Below the pieces are notes generated by a model. That model did not search any database and was not told where the DNA came from. It saw only the letters and a program-made list of their open reading frames with translations. Below, in pieces: positions 26,975 through 35,692 of a stretch of 64,000 bases of DNA. Source of the stretch: an uncultured Eubacteriales bacterium (GTDB lineage: Bacteria > Bacillota > Clostridia > Christensenellales > CAG-917); the NCBI GenBank assembly GCA_900545885.1, contig URAF01000004.1, positions 62,001-126,000 on the forward strand. The letters are read 5' to 3'. Every line of letters starts with the position of its first letter. Position 1 is the stretch's first letter. The translations under genes and the position numbers were made by a program.

Positions 26975-27721
26975 ATGAGCGGACACAGCAAATGGCACAA
27001 CATTCAACAGAAAAAGGGCAAGAGCGACGCGGCTCGCGCCAATGTGTTCACCAAAATCGGTCGTGAAATCGCGGTCGCCGTCAAGCAGGGCGGTCCCGAC
27101 CCCAACAGCAACAGCAAACTTCGCGACGCAATAGCAAAAGCCAAGAGCAACAATATGCCCAACGACAACATCGCGCGCAGCATAAAGAAAGCAAGCGGTG
27201 AACTGGGTTCCATAAACTACGAAGAAATGACCTACGAAGGTTACGGCGTCGGCGGCACGGCGTTCATCGTCGAAGCCCTTACCGACAACAAAAACCGTAC
27301 GGCAGGCGACGTAAGACACCTGTTTGACAAGTTCGGCGGCTCCATGGGCACCACGGGTTGCGTTTCCTTTATGTTCAGCAAGAAGGGCGTCATCACCGTT
27401 TCCAAAGCCGACATAAGCGAAGACGACCTTATGATGGCGGCGCTCGACGCGGGTGCGGAAGACATTCTCACCGAAGACGACGAAGTCTTCGAAGTTCTGA
27501 CCGCTCCTTCCGACCTCGGAACCGTTCGCGAAGAACTTGAAAAGAACGGCGTTAAAATCCTTTCCGCAGAAGTGGATATGATACCCGAAAACGAGGTAAC
27601 GCCTGACGAACAGCAACAGGAAACCCTGCTCAAAATGATTGACAAAATGGAAGAACTCGACGACGTTCAGAACATTTACCACAACGCCGTCATAACCATT
27701 CAGGACGAGGAAGAAGAATAA
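26975..27721 (+). CDS. yebC: YebC/PmpR family protein (TACO1-like)
   Basis: A 248-residue protein starting SGHSKWHNIQQKKGKSDA, the hallmark of the family, with DNIARSIKKASG and the acidic C-terminal segment. Members act as DNA-binding regulators or as translation factors relieving stalling at proline runs; which holds here is not known. A CGGAGGT site precedes the ATG. Its stop overlaps the proA ATG by one base. Confidence 0.93.
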   Translation: MSGHSKWHNIQQKKGKSDAARANVFTKIGREIAVAVKQGGPDPNSNSKLRDAIAKAKSNNMPNDNIARSIKKASGELGSINYEEMTYEGYGVGGTAFIVEALTDNKNRTAGDVRHLFDKFGGSMGTTGCVSFMFSKKGVITVSKADISEDDLMMAALDAGAEDILTEDDEVFEVLTAPSDLGTVREELEKNGVKILSAEVDMIPENEVTPDEQQQETLLKMIDKMEELDDVQNIYHNAVITIQDEEEE

Positions 27722-28974
27722 TGATTGACGTTGCATCTCTCTGCAAACGCGCAAAGACGGCGTCGTTTGCGCTTGCGGGTTACACCACGGCACAGAAAAA
27801 CGCAATGCTTTCGGCGATAGCCGAAGCGCTTGCATCTGCGGAAAACGTAGAACGCATGATGCGCGCAAACGCCGTAGACGTCGAGGAAGCACGCAAGAAC
27901 GGCAAAGACGCAACGTTCATCGACAGACTTACCCTCAACGACAAGCGCATCGCGACGATGATAAGCGGCGTAAATCAGATTATCGCGCTTGACGACCCCG
28001 TCGGCGAGGTCGTGGAGGACAGAGTTCTTCCCAACGGACTGAACATAAAGAAGGTTCGCGCACCGCTCGGCGTTATCGGTATCATATACGAGGCACGCCC
28101 CAACGTAACGGTTGACGCGGCGGCACTTTGCATCAAGTCGGGCAACGCAGTAGTGCTGCGCGGCAGTAAAGACGCGTTGAACTCCAACCGCGTGCTTTAC
28201 GAGATTATGCGCGGAGCGATTGCTGCAATCGGACTTGCAGGAGACGTCGTGTGCTTTATCGACGACGCGTCCCGCGAAGCAAGCAAAGTTATGCTCGGGC
28301 TCGACAAATACATCGACGTCGTTATCCCGAGAGGCGGTGAAGGGCTCAAACACTTCGTGCTCGAAAACGCGGCAATGCCCGTCATTGCGTCCGCAGGCGG
28401 CAACTGCCATACTTACGTCGAAAAGACAGCCGACCTCGAAAAAGCGGTGCCCGTAATCATCAACGCCAAAGTGCAGCGTCCGTCCACCTGCAACGCGCTC
28501 GAACATCTCATCGTAGACCGTGCGATTGCAAAGGAATTCCTGCCCGCAATTTACAAGGCGCTTAAAGAAAACAACGTCGAAGTCATCGGTACGGAAGAAG
28601 TGCGCGAAATAGTCCCCGAAATCGGACTTGCAACCGAAAACGACTTTTATACGGAGTTTTTGGGATATAAAATCTCCGTTATGTTGGTTGACGGCGTGGA
28701 AGAAGCGGTTGATTTTATCAACACGCACAGCACAAACCACTCCGAAGCCATACTTTCCCGCGACCGTAAATCTCTCGATTATTTTGCCGTCAACGTGGAC
28801 TCAGCGGCGGTGTATCTCAACACTTCCACGCGTTTCACGGACGGGTTCCAATTTGGTCTCGGCGCGGAAATGGGCATCTCCACGCAGAAACTCCACGCCC
28901 GCGGTCCCATAGCTCTCAAAGAACTTACTTCCGTCAAATACGTCATCGAAGGCGACGGACAAATCAGACAATAG
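27721..28974 (+). CDS. proA: Gamma-glutamyl phosphate reductase
   Basis: Second enzyme of proline synthesis: reduces glutamyl 5-phosphate with NADPH. The 417-residue protein has the aldehyde-dehydrogenase fold; the active-site cysteine lies in QRPSTCNALEHL, and PLGVIGIIYEARPNVT and GSKDALNSN are family motifs. The partner proB is not in the window; proA is instead coupled to yebC upstream and followed by the cysteine desulfurase gene 14 bases later. Confidence 0.96.
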   Translation: MIDVASLCKRAKTASFALAGYTTAQKNAMLSAIAEALASAENVERMMRANAVDVEEARKNGKDATFIDRLTLNDKRIATMISGVNQIIALDDPVGEVVEDRVLPNGLNIKKVRAPLGVIGIIYEARPNVTVDAAALCIKSGNAVVLRGSKDALNSNRVLYEIMRGAIAAIGLAGDVVCFIDDASREASKVMLGLDKYIDVVIPRGGEGLKHFVLENAAMPVIASAGGNCHTYVEKTADLEKAVPVIINAKVQRPSTCNALEHLIVDRAIAKEFLPAIYKALKENNVEVIGTEEVREIVPEIGLATENDFYTEFLGYKISVMLVDGVEEAVDFINTHSTNHSEAILSRDRKSLDYFAVNVDSAAVYLNTSTRFTDGFQFGLGAEMGISTQKLHARGPIALKELTSVKYVIEGDGQIRQ

Positions 28975-28988
28975 TCACCGACTTGTTT

Positions 28989-30182
28989 ATGAAAAGAATT
29001 TATCTCGACCACGCCGCAACGACCCCGCTTTCCGACGAGGCGTTTGCGGCGATGTCGCCTTATTTTTCCCAAGTGTTCGGCAACGCCAACTCCCAGCATT
29101 CTTTCGGTCGTGACGCCGCAAAAGCGGTGAACGAAGCCCGACAGACAGTTGCGGAGTGCATCGGTGCGAAACCCAACGAAATTTATTTCACCTCGGGCGG
29201 TACCGAGTCCGACAACTGGGCGGTGAAAGGCATTGCCATGCGCCTTGCGTCCAAGGGCAAGCGTATCATTACGACGCAAATCGAACACCCCGCGATTTAT
29301 TCGAGCTGCAAGCAACTTGAAAAGGCGGGTTTCGAAGTCGTGTATCTTCCCGTCGACGAAGAGGGTTTCGTACACGAAGAAGAACTCGAAGCCGCGCTTA
29401 CTTCCGATACGGTGCTTGTCAGCATTATGTTTGCCAACAACGAAATCGGCACGATACAGCCCATAAAGCGCCTTGCCGAACTCGCTCACCGTCAGGGAGT
29501 GCTGTTCCACACCGACGCTGTACAGGCTATGGGCGCGTTGCATATCGACGTCAAGGAACTTGGCGTGGATATGCTGTCCCTTTCGGGGCACAAGTTCTAC
29601 GGACCCAAGGGTATAGGCGCGCTGTATATCCGCAACGGTATGCAGACCGAACCGTTTATGACGGGCGGAGAACAGGAACGCACGAAACGCGGCGGAACGA
29701 CCAACGTTCCCGCAATTGTCGGAATGGCTGCCGCACTCAAAGCCGCGTGCAGGGATATGGACAAGGACAACGCGTACGTTGCCGCGCTCCGCGACAAGTT
29801 CGTGCGCCGGGTTCTCGACGAAATTCCCGAAGTTCTGTTCAACGGGGCGAAAGATATGCGTTTCCGTCTGCCCAACAACGCCAATTTCAGTTTCAAGTGC
29901 ATTGAAGGGGAGTCCGTTCTCTTTTCACTCGACCTTGACGGAATTTGCGCGTCCAGCGGCAGCGCGTGTTCGTCGGGTTCGCTCGAACCCAGCCGCACCC
30001 TGCTTGCAATAGGCGTTCCCGTAGGAACGGCACACGGGTCAATAAGATTTACGTTCGGAAAATCCAACACCGAAGAAGACGTCGATTACGCAGTGGACAG
30101 GCTTGTCGCCGTGGTCGAACGTCTGCGCAGAATGTCCCCGCTGTGGGGCAAATCCGACTGCGCAATCAAAACCGTAAAATAG
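28989..30182 (+). CDS. Cysteine desulfurase (NifS/IscS family)
   Basis: PLP enzyme that takes sulfur from cysteine for Fe-S clusters and thio-tRNA. The 397-residue protein has YLDHAATTP at the start, the PLP lysine in SGHKFYG (K202) and the active-site cysteine in SGSACSSG (C327). An upstream in-frame TTG at 28983 is less likely than ATG 28989. The scaffold gene follows 73 bases later, so the pair forms a minimal Fe-S assembly unit. No IscR or mnmA/trmU is adjacent. Confidence 0.95.
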   Translation: MKRIYLDHAATTPLSDEAFAAMSPYFSQVFGNANSQHSFGRDAAKAVNEARQTVAECIGAKPNEIYFTSGGTESDNWAVKGIAMRLASKGKRIITTQIEHPAIYSSCKQLEKAGFEVVYLPVDEEGFVHEEELEAALTSDTVLVSIMFANNEIGTIQPIKRLAELAHRQGVLFHTDAVQAMGALHIDVKELGVDMLSLSGHKFYGPKGIGALYIRNGMQTEPFMTGGEQERTKRGGTTNVPAIVGMAAALKAACRDMDKDNAYVAALRDKFVRRVLDEIPEVLFNGAKDMRFRLPNNANFSFKCIEGESVLFSLDLDGICASSGSACSSGSLEPSRTLLAIGVPVGTAHGSIRFTFGKSNTEEDVDYAVDRLVAVVERLRRMSPLWGKSDCAIKTVK

Positions 30183-30255
30183 GTTTGTTTTGCGTGCGGT
30201 TTCCGCGCGTGCAGAACCCCGAAAGGTATTTGCGGATTTTACAGACGAGGAAATT

Positions 30256-30636
30256 ATGTACAACGACAAAGTCATAGAAGTTTTCAAAAACCCCAAAAAC
30301 GTAGGCGAAGCCGAGAATTACAATGCAATCGGCACTGTCGGCAACGAAAATTGCGGCGATATCATGCAGATTACAATGCGTATCGAGGACGACATAATCA
30401 AGGACGCAAAGTTCAAGACGTTCGGTTGCGCCGCGGCGGTTGCGTCGAGTTCGGTCGCAACGGATATGATTATCGGCAAAACCGTGGACGAGGCGCTTGC
30501 AATCAAAAACAAAGACGTCGTCGAAACGCTCGAAGGGTTGCCGCCCCAGAAAATTCATTGTTCCGTGCTTGCGGAAGAGGCAATCAAACTCGCAATAGAG
30601 AACTACCGTTCCAATGCCTCGCAAAAATCCGAGTAA
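30256..30636 (+). CDS. Fe-S cluster assembly scaffold (IscU/NifU N-terminal type)
   Basis: A 126-residue scaffold on which Fe-S clusters are built with sulfur from the upstream desulfurase. The start MYNDKVIEVFKNPKNVGE is typical, and the three cluster cysteines are seen in NENCGD, FGCAAAVA and IHCSVLAEEA. ATG 30256 has GAGG five bases upstream; the longer frame from 30190 has no ribosome binding site. It belongs to the NifU-type group used with NifS-like desulfurases in Clostridia. Confidence 0.95.
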   Translation: MYNDKVIEVFKNPKNVGEAENYNAIGTVGNENCGDIMQITMRIEDDIIKDAKFKTFGCAAAVASSSVATDMIIGKTVDEALAIKNKDVVETLEGLPPQKIHCSVLAEEAIKLAIENYRSNASQKSE

Positions 30637-30710
30637 CGTTCCGTCGTACACTTTGTTTCGGGACACATAAAAAACAGCATTCGCGCCATAATAAGAGCGT
30701 GGAGGTTATT

Positions 30711-30845
30711 ATGAAAAGTTCCGTATTATTGGGCGCAATGCTCGGAGTCGTCACGGCGACAGCCATTTATTCGGCAAGCAATCAGAATCTCATGAAAAAG
30801 ACCAAGAGAACGCTGTTGAAGAAACTCGAAGACATTCTCGACTGA
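30711..30845 (+). CDS. Small membrane protein, 44 residues
   Basis: A short gene with a strong ribosome binding site: GGAGG ends five bases before ATG 30711. It encodes one hydrophobic segment (residues 4-22) followed by a basic tail (KKTKRTLLKKLED). The length and layout recall small YtxH/DUF3918-like proteins of Firmicutes, but no family can be assigned. It is the last gene before a bidirectional terminator, 74 bases after the iscU-like gene. Confidence 0.6.
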   Translation: MKSSVLLGAMLGVVTATAIYSASNQNLMKKTKRTLLKKLEDILD

Positions 30846-30870
30846 CGTTCCGCGCAAAACGCGTTAAGGC

Positions 30871-30900
30871 AAAACCCCGCCGTATCAACGGCGGGGTTTT
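30871..30900. terminator. Bidirectional intrinsic terminator
   Basis: Perfect 12-bp stem AAAACCCCGCCG/CGGCGGGGTTTT with a TATCAA loop. The A/T ends let it stop the + strand iscS-iscU operon and the - strand protease gene that converges on it. Confidence 0.9.
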
Positions 30901-30962
30901 GTCAAGGTTATGAAACAAAACACAAGGAGATAAAATTACCAAGGGATTTGAAACGGTCGTTT

Positions 30963-32132
30963 TTATGCCGCGTCGGCATAGGAGCTTGCAGAGTAGGACG
31001 AAGCAACGTCGACTCGGTTGTAAGGAATATGGATGTCTTTGCCGAAGGTGTTGTTTTCCGCCTTTTCGGCTTGCGCTATGAACTCGACGAGAGTTGCGGA
31101 CGAAACGGCGTAACCTATGTTCTCGTAAATTTCGGTCGTGAGTTTGGACTCCGCAACACCGATTACCGTGCCGTTGCGGTTGACCATCGGACCGCCCGAA
31201 TTACCGCTGTTGATTGCCGCGTCGGTGGTGTAGAAGTTGCCGTAGCCCCAGTCGGTAAGCGTGTGGGAAGGTTGGGAGATGCAACCCGATGTGACCATAA
31301 GTCCGTCGGGATAGCCGACAAGCGCAACGTCAGTGCCGTAGGTCGCATAGTCGGACGCCGCAATAGTGAGAGAGGGGTGCGCTTCGACGGAAGGATAGGA
31401 ACTCTTGAAGCAGAGTATGGCAAGGTCGGGTTTCGAAGTGTAGTCGTAGTCGGGGTCGCGTACGACGGTCGTGGTTCCGCCCATTATGCCGCTCGTTTCG
31501 GTGGTGGCAAGATACGCGCCGATGTAAACGGGTGTAAGCGTGTAGGTGGTGCTGTCACCGGGGAAGGTGCAGGTTATGGTGTCATACACGCCCATACTGC
31601 GCGACGATGCGACGTAAAGCACGGAGTGCGCGTTTGTGACGAGATAACGTGTGTCGTCGGTCGAGGTCGGGTCGGAAATCAGAAATCCCGTCGAAATCGC
31701 GCCGCTGACGTTGGTGAAAGATTTTGTGTTGACGGCTTTGATTTCGGCAACGGACTTAATCGTGTTCTTGCCTGCATATTCCGCAGCCGTGGTCGTGCTC
31801 TGGTTCAGAATGTCCTCTTTGATTGAGTTGAGTATGTCCTCCGTTATACCGTTTTCCTTGATATAGTCGAGGATTGCCTGGTCGTATTCGGAACGGATGG
31901 ACTCGGACAGGGACTGAGCGTACTTGTTCGCTATGTCGTCTTTCAGCACGGCGAGCACCACGACGTTGATTATCACCGTAAGGCACATTATGAGAGCGAT
32001 GACGATGAACAGAATTATTACGGGGGTAAGTTTTCTGTCGCCGTTACCGCCGTTGTCGGGTGTGTGATAGACGGGCGTGTCAGGTCTGTTGCCGCCGTTT
32101 ACTCCGTCGAAAAAGTTGTCGTAATTATCCAT
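30963..32132 (-). CDS. Membrane-anchored trypsin-like serine protease (HtrA-like, no PDZ)
   Basis: A 389-residue S1C-type protease. An acidic Asn/Gly-rich cytoplasmic tail (residues 1-34) leads to one membrane helix (about 36-62), a predicted helical stalk, then the protease fold. The catalytic triad is visible: H169 in TNAHSV, D236 in KPDLAIL and S312 in NSGNSGGP. Relatives of the HtrA/DegP type normally end with one or two PDZ domains; here only a short Ser/Tyr/Ala-rich tail follows. AGAGG lies about six bases before the ATG. It is divergent from the nuclease-like gene and probably acts in protein quality control or processing at the cell surface. Confidence 0.88.
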   Translation of the reverse strand: MDNYDNFFDGVNGGNRPDTPVYHTPDNGGNGDRKLTPVIILFIVIALIMCLTVIINVVVLAVLKDDIANKYAQSLSESIRSEYDQAILDYIKENGITEDILNSIKEDILNQSTTTAAEYAGKNTIKSVAEIKAVNTKSFTNVSGAISTGFLISDPTSTDDTRYLVTNAHSVLYVASSRSMGVYDTITCTFPGDSTTYTLTPVYIGAYLATTETSGIMGGTTTVVRDPDYDYTSKPDLAILCFKSSYPSVEAHPSLTIAASDYATYGTDVALVGYPDGLMVTSGCISQPSHTLTDWGYGNFYTTDAAINSGNSGGPMVNRNGTVIGVAESKLTTEIYENIGYAVSSATLVEFIAQAEKAENNTFGKDIHIPYNRVDVASSYSASSYADAA

Positions 32133-32209
32133 ATTTTCCTCTTGCGGTTTTATTGCTTTGAATTTAGTTTAATATAATTAAACCACAATTAAAACCTCGG
32201 AAAAAATAT

Positions 32210-32238
32210 TTTTCAAAAATTTGCGGGTATGGTATAAT
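32210..32238 (+). promoter_or_regulatory. Extended -10 promoter of the Mrr-like gene
   Basis: TGG-TATAAT (-10 at 32233-32238) with a weak TTTTCA at -35 (17-base spacer). Transcription would start at about 32245, inside or beside the AAGGAG ribosome binding site, leaving a leader of only about 11 bases. Confidence 0.6.
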
Positions 32239-32255
32239 GCGAAAAAGGAGTATAT

Positions 32256-33182
32256 ATGGCAGAGAAAAGAGAATTTCCCACCAAATCCGAAATAGAAGCC
32301 GCGGTCAAGTCCGTACTTTCCAAGCGTAACGCCGAGCGCAAACTCGTCATAGAACTTTCGCAGAAATGTTACGGTTACACCGCCGCGGAGCTCAAAGACC
32401 GCAGTTGCGAGTCGCTTAACACTCGGCTCAAAAGTCTGACCGGCGTCGTAATCAACGAAATGCTCGACGCGGGTACGTTGCTTATCGACGAGGACAAACT
32501 TTTGTCGTTGCCGAGTCCCGTAGAAGAAAAAAAGGCGCTCACGCGTACGCAAAAAAGAAGGGCGGCGCGCAAAAGAGCGGCGGCGCGCGCAAACGCCGCT
32601 CCCAAATATCCCGACACTCCGCTCGGAAAACTGCTCGAAGGTGCGGACGCGAAGTTCGAGGAATGCAAAGCCAAAAAGACGAGCAAAGAAAAGTATTCGT
32701 CCGCGCTCAAAAAGGCGGTTACGCTTGCAATAAATCAGGCGGGCGGCGAGTTTTTCGAAGAACTCAGCATGAAACTGCTGATTGCCGTATACGGCGACAG
32801 CGTTCAGTCCAACGAACTGACCGCAGGTCCCGACGACAACGGTATCGACGGCAAATTGTACGTAAAAGACCCTGCAGGGTTCAAGGAAACGATTTTCTTT
32901 CAGTCCAAAACAAAACTCAACGAGAGGGCGTACGTGTCAATCAAAGTCGCGCGTGAGTTTCTGGGCGTTATGACGGCGTACGGCGCTACAAAAGGGATAC
33001 TGGTCACAAACTCCAATTTTCACAAGGACACCCGCGCGTTTGCCGCTAAGCGTCCCGAACTTATGCTTATCGACTGCAACACGCTTTTCGATATGATGTG
33101 CAGGTACGAAGTCGGAGTCAGGTTTGTTAAAGACGAGGGAATATACCATATCGACGACAGCATGTTCCTAAACTGCAAATGA
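32256..33182 (+). CDS. Mrr-like restriction endonuclease-fold protein
   Basis: A 308-residue protein whose last 150 residues match the Mrr_cat type of PD-(D/E)xK nuclease: GGEFFEEL (E168/E169), GPDDNGIDGK (D198) and FFQSKTK (Q216-x-K218), then GATKGILVTNSNF, typical of Mrr. The N-terminal half is helical, with a very basic stretch around residues 96-115 that could bind DNA. Mrr proteins cut methylated or foreign DNA (type IV restriction) or act in DNA stress responses. No methylase, specificity subunit or other defence gene is next to it. AGGAG precedes the ATG. Confidence 0.8.
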   Translation: MAEKREFPTKSEIEAAVKSVLSKRNAERKLVIELSQKCYGYTAAELKDRSCESLNTRLKSLTGVVINEMLDAGTLLIDEDKLLSLPSPVEEKKALTRTQKRRAARKRAAARANAAPKYPDTPLGKLLEGADAKFEECKAKKTSKEKYSSALKKAVTLAINQAGGEFFEELSMKLLIAVYGDSVQSNELTAGPDDNGIDGKLYVKDPAGFKETIFFQSKTKLNERAYVSIKVAREFLGVMTAYGATKGILVTNSNFHKDTRAFAAKRPELMLIDCNTLFDMMCRYEVGVRFVKDEGIYHIDDSMFLNCK

Positions 33183-33218
33183 CGCCCGGCTGAAAAACTG
33201 CCCCCGCAAAGCGTATAT

Positions 33219-33247
33219 TTGACAATCGACCTTGTATATATTAGAAT
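33219..33247 (+). promoter_or_regulatory. Sigma-A promoter of degV-apbE
   Basis: TTGACA (33219-33224), 17-base spacer and TAGAAT (33242-33247), 29 bases upstream of the degV-type ATG. Confidence 0.87.
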
Positions 33248-33275
33248 AATTATTACCAACCGACAGGAGACTAAA

Positions 33276-34142
33276 ATGGCCGTTTTATTTTGCGATACAG
33301 ACTGCGAGCTCTGGTATACGACCGCCAAAGAGCTCGACCTCAAAGTCATCTCTATGCCTTACACCATCGACGGTGTGGAAAAAATGTACGACCTCGGTGA
33401 AAACACCGACCTCAAAGATTTCTTCGCGAGAATGCGCGCGGGCAGTGCGGTAATCACTTCCGGACTCAACCCCCAGACCTACATAGACATCTTCGAACCT
33501 TATTTCAAAGCGGGCGAGGACATTCTGTACGTGGCGTTTTCTTCCAAGATGTCAAACACGTTCAAGTATCTCGACCTTGCGATAGCCGAACTCAAAGAGA
33601 AATATCCCAACGTCAAATACCGTCAGTTCGACACGCTCAACATCTGCATGGGCGCGGGCTTGCAGGTCTATCTTGCGGCAAAACGTTTCCACGCAAACGG
33701 CGGCGATGTTGACGCGACGTATGCATACCTCGAAACCCTTGTTCAGAACATAGGCGTTCTGTTTGTGGTCGACGACCTCAAATATCTTGCCAGAGGCGGC
33801 AGACTTTCTCCCGCGAAAGCAAAAATCGGCAATGTGCTGCAACTCAAACCCGTCCTTTACGTCAACAAGGAAGGCGAAATCGACATTCTGTCCAAACAGA
33901 GCGGTTTCAAAAAGGCGATGAGTTTTGTCGTCAGCGAGTTCCAGCGCAAATACCGTCCTAGAGACAACGCTCCCATCGTCATAGTCGGCGCGGATTGCGA
34001 CGAATACGTCGAAGAACTGCGCGGACGCATAGCGGCCGTCGCTCCCGACGCGGAAATATGGGTTCAGCCCGTAGGTCCCGTAATCGGCGCACATTGCGGC
34101 CCCGGCACATACGGACTTATTTTTACCGCCGAAAGCAGATAA
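33276..34142 (+). CDS. DegV family fatty-acid-binding protein
   Basis: A 288-residue cytoplasmic protein of the DegV/FakB type. These proteins bind a fatty acid; FakB members present it to a kinase so that host or recycled fatty acids can enter phospholipids. Seen are the N-terminal FCDTDCELW segment, SAVITSGLNP (lipid-binding loop region), SKMSNTF, and the C-terminal GPVIGAHCGPGT motif, all family-typical. ATG 33276 follows CAGGAGA. It is transcribed from the TTGACA promoter together with the ApbE-like gene 24 bases later. Which substrate it binds cannot be told from sequence. Confidence 0.92.
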   Translation: MAVLFCDTDCELWYTTAKELDLKVISMPYTIDGVEKMYDLGENTDLKDFFARMRAGSAVITSGLNPQTYIDIFEPYFKAGEDILYVAFSSKMSNTFKYLDLAIAELKEKYPNVKYRQFDTLNICMGAGLQVYLAAKRFHANGGDVDATYAYLETLVQNIGVLFVVDDLKYLARGGRLSPAKAKIGNVLQLKPVLYVNKEGEIDILSKQSGFKKAMSFVVSEFQRKYRPRDNAPIVIVGADCDEYVEELRGRIAAVAPDAEIWVQPVGPVIGAHCGPGTYGLIFTAESR

Positions 34143-34166
34143 CTTTTCTGTCACGGCACCGGTACG

Positions 34167-35165
34167 ATGAAGAAAAGATTATTAACGGTAGCATTAATAT
34201 TTGTTTTTGCGATATGTATTGTTTCGCTGACTGCTTGCAGTGCGGCGGAACAATATTTCGTATTCGGCACTTCGCTTGACATATCCGCAAAAGGCACGGG
34301 CAGTTCCAAGTACATCAAATCCGTCGTAAGCTGGCTTGAAGACGCCGAACAGTACGTATCGGCGATAATGGAAGACAGCGACATATGGCGACTTAACCGC
34401 GCGGCGGCAGGCGAAACCGTAGTATGCAACCCCGTTACAATCGAGATTTTGCAGAGCGCGCACCGCGTTTACGAGCTTACGGACGGAGCGTACGACCCGA
34501 CCGTTTATCCGCTTGTCGAGCTTTGGGGGTTCAGCCCCGACAAGTTCGTGGGCAACGTAGCCCCCGACCGACTTCCGTCGGACGCGGAAATCTCCGAAAT
34601 GCTCGGACTTGTGGGGTTTGACGAAGCGTTCGCAATAGACGCCGAAAACAATTCGGTGACAAAACTCAAAGAAGGCGCAAAACTCGACCTCGGCGGAGTG
34701 GCAAAAGGGTATGCCGTTCAAAAAGCCTTGTCTATGGCAGGCAAAACGGAAGCACTTGTGAACCTCGGCGGAAACATAGGTGCGGCGAACGCGTCGTACA
34801 CGATAGGAATAGGCGCACCGCGCGAATACGACAAATCGTATATCGGCACGGTAGAACTTTCGGCAGGGCAATGCATATCCACAAGCGGCGACTACGAGAA
34901 GTATTACTTCGTCGACGGAGTGCGCTATCACCACATCATCAACCCCGCGACAGGCAGACCCGCCGACAGCGGACTTGTGAGCGTAACCGTGATAACACCA
35001 GACGGCGCGTTGGGTGACGCGCTGGCTACGGCGATTATGGTTGCGGGCGCGGAAAAAGGTACGCTTTGGGCGAACGAACTGGGCGTCGGCTGTATTATGG
35101 TGAGCGTAGACGCGGACGGCAATATGCAGGTGTCTGTCGTAAACGTAGATTACAAATCTGCATAA
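34167..35165 (+). CDS. FAD:protein FMN transferase (ApbE-like lipoprotein)
   Basis: Attaches FMN covalently to exported or membrane proteins. The 332-residue protein has a lipobox signal peptide (SLTAC, Cys near residue 24). ApbE motifs present are DPTVYPLVELWGF, KLDLGGVAKGYAVQ, LVNLGGNIG and HHIINPATGRPADSG. It therefore sits on the outer face of the membrane. Downstream, after a terminator, come EetA- and EetB-like genes, the same partners as in the Listeria electron-transfer locus. Confidence 0.94.
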   Translation: MKKRLLTVALIFVFAICIVSLTACSAAEQYFVFGTSLDISAKGTGSSKYIKSVVSWLEDAEQYVSAIMEDSDIWRLNRAAAGETVVCNPVTIEILQSAHRVYELTDGAYDPTVYPLVELWGFSPDKFVGNVAPDRLPSDAEISEMLGLVGFDEAFAIDAENNSVTKLKEGAKLDLGGVAKGYAVQKALSMAGKTEALVNLGGNIGAANASYTIGIGAPREYDKSYIGTVELSAGQCISTSGDYEKYYFVDGVRYHHIINPATGRPADSGLVSVTVITPDGALGDALATAIMVAGAEKGTLWANELGVGCIMVSVDADGNMQVSVVNVDYKSA

Positions 35166-35176
35166 TAATCAGTACG

Positions 35177-35202
35177 AAACGGCGTGATAAACGCCGTTTT
35201 TT
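35177..35202 (+). terminator. Intrinsic terminator after the apbE-like gene
   Basis: Nine-bp stem AAACGGCGT/ACGCCGTTT, loop GATAA, T-run 35197-35202. It separates degV-apbE from the EetA/EetB-like pair. Confidence 0.9.
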
Positions 35203-35305
35203 GCAACAATCCGAAATTCAACCTTGCCGACGGCAGATTGAACGCAAAGGATAAAAACACGCATATACGCGGTTCAGACATTCAAGGAAACAATCCGCAA
35301 ACACG

Positions 35306-35692
35306 ATGAAAAATGACTCCCGACTCAAAGTCAAACACGCTTTTACCTCACTTTTCAAGTGGGGCGATTTGCTGTTGCTTGTCGTGCTCATAGTTGCGGT
35401 CGGGCTTACCGTGTGGTTTGCAACGCGCACGGACGGAACTTCCGCAGAGGTTTATATCGACGGAGAACTTAAATACACGCTTTCGCTTGCCGAGGACAAA
35501 ACGCTTGAACTTGCGGACTGCGGTATGACGATATGCGTCGAAAACGGTAAAGTTTTCGTCACGCATTCCGATTGTCCCGAACAACTTTGCGTACACGCCG
35601 CACCCATAAATTCCGCGGGCGGTATGATAGTTTGTCTGCCCAACAAAGTGGTCATAAAGATTGCATCGAAGGAGATTGACGCCGTAACGTGA
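35306..35692 (+). CDS. NusG domain II-containing membrane protein (EetA-like)
   Basis: A 128-residue protein with one N-terminal helix (around residues 20-40) and an outer domain of the NusG_II type: YIDGELKYTLSL, CPEQLCVHAAPI with a Cys pair, and a final I-V-CLPNKVVI strand. This is the layout of EetA from flavin-based extracellular electron transfer loci. No good ribosome binding site is close to ATG 35306; the nearest AAGGA is about 20 bases away. Its stop overlaps the GTG start of the next gene. Confidence 0.82.
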   Translation: MKNDSRLKVKHAFTSLFKWGDLLLLVVLIVAVGLTVWFATRTDGTSAEVYIDGELKYTLSLAEDKTLELADCGMTICVENGKVFVTHSDCPEQLCVHAAPINSAGGMIVCLPNKVVIKIASKEIDAVT

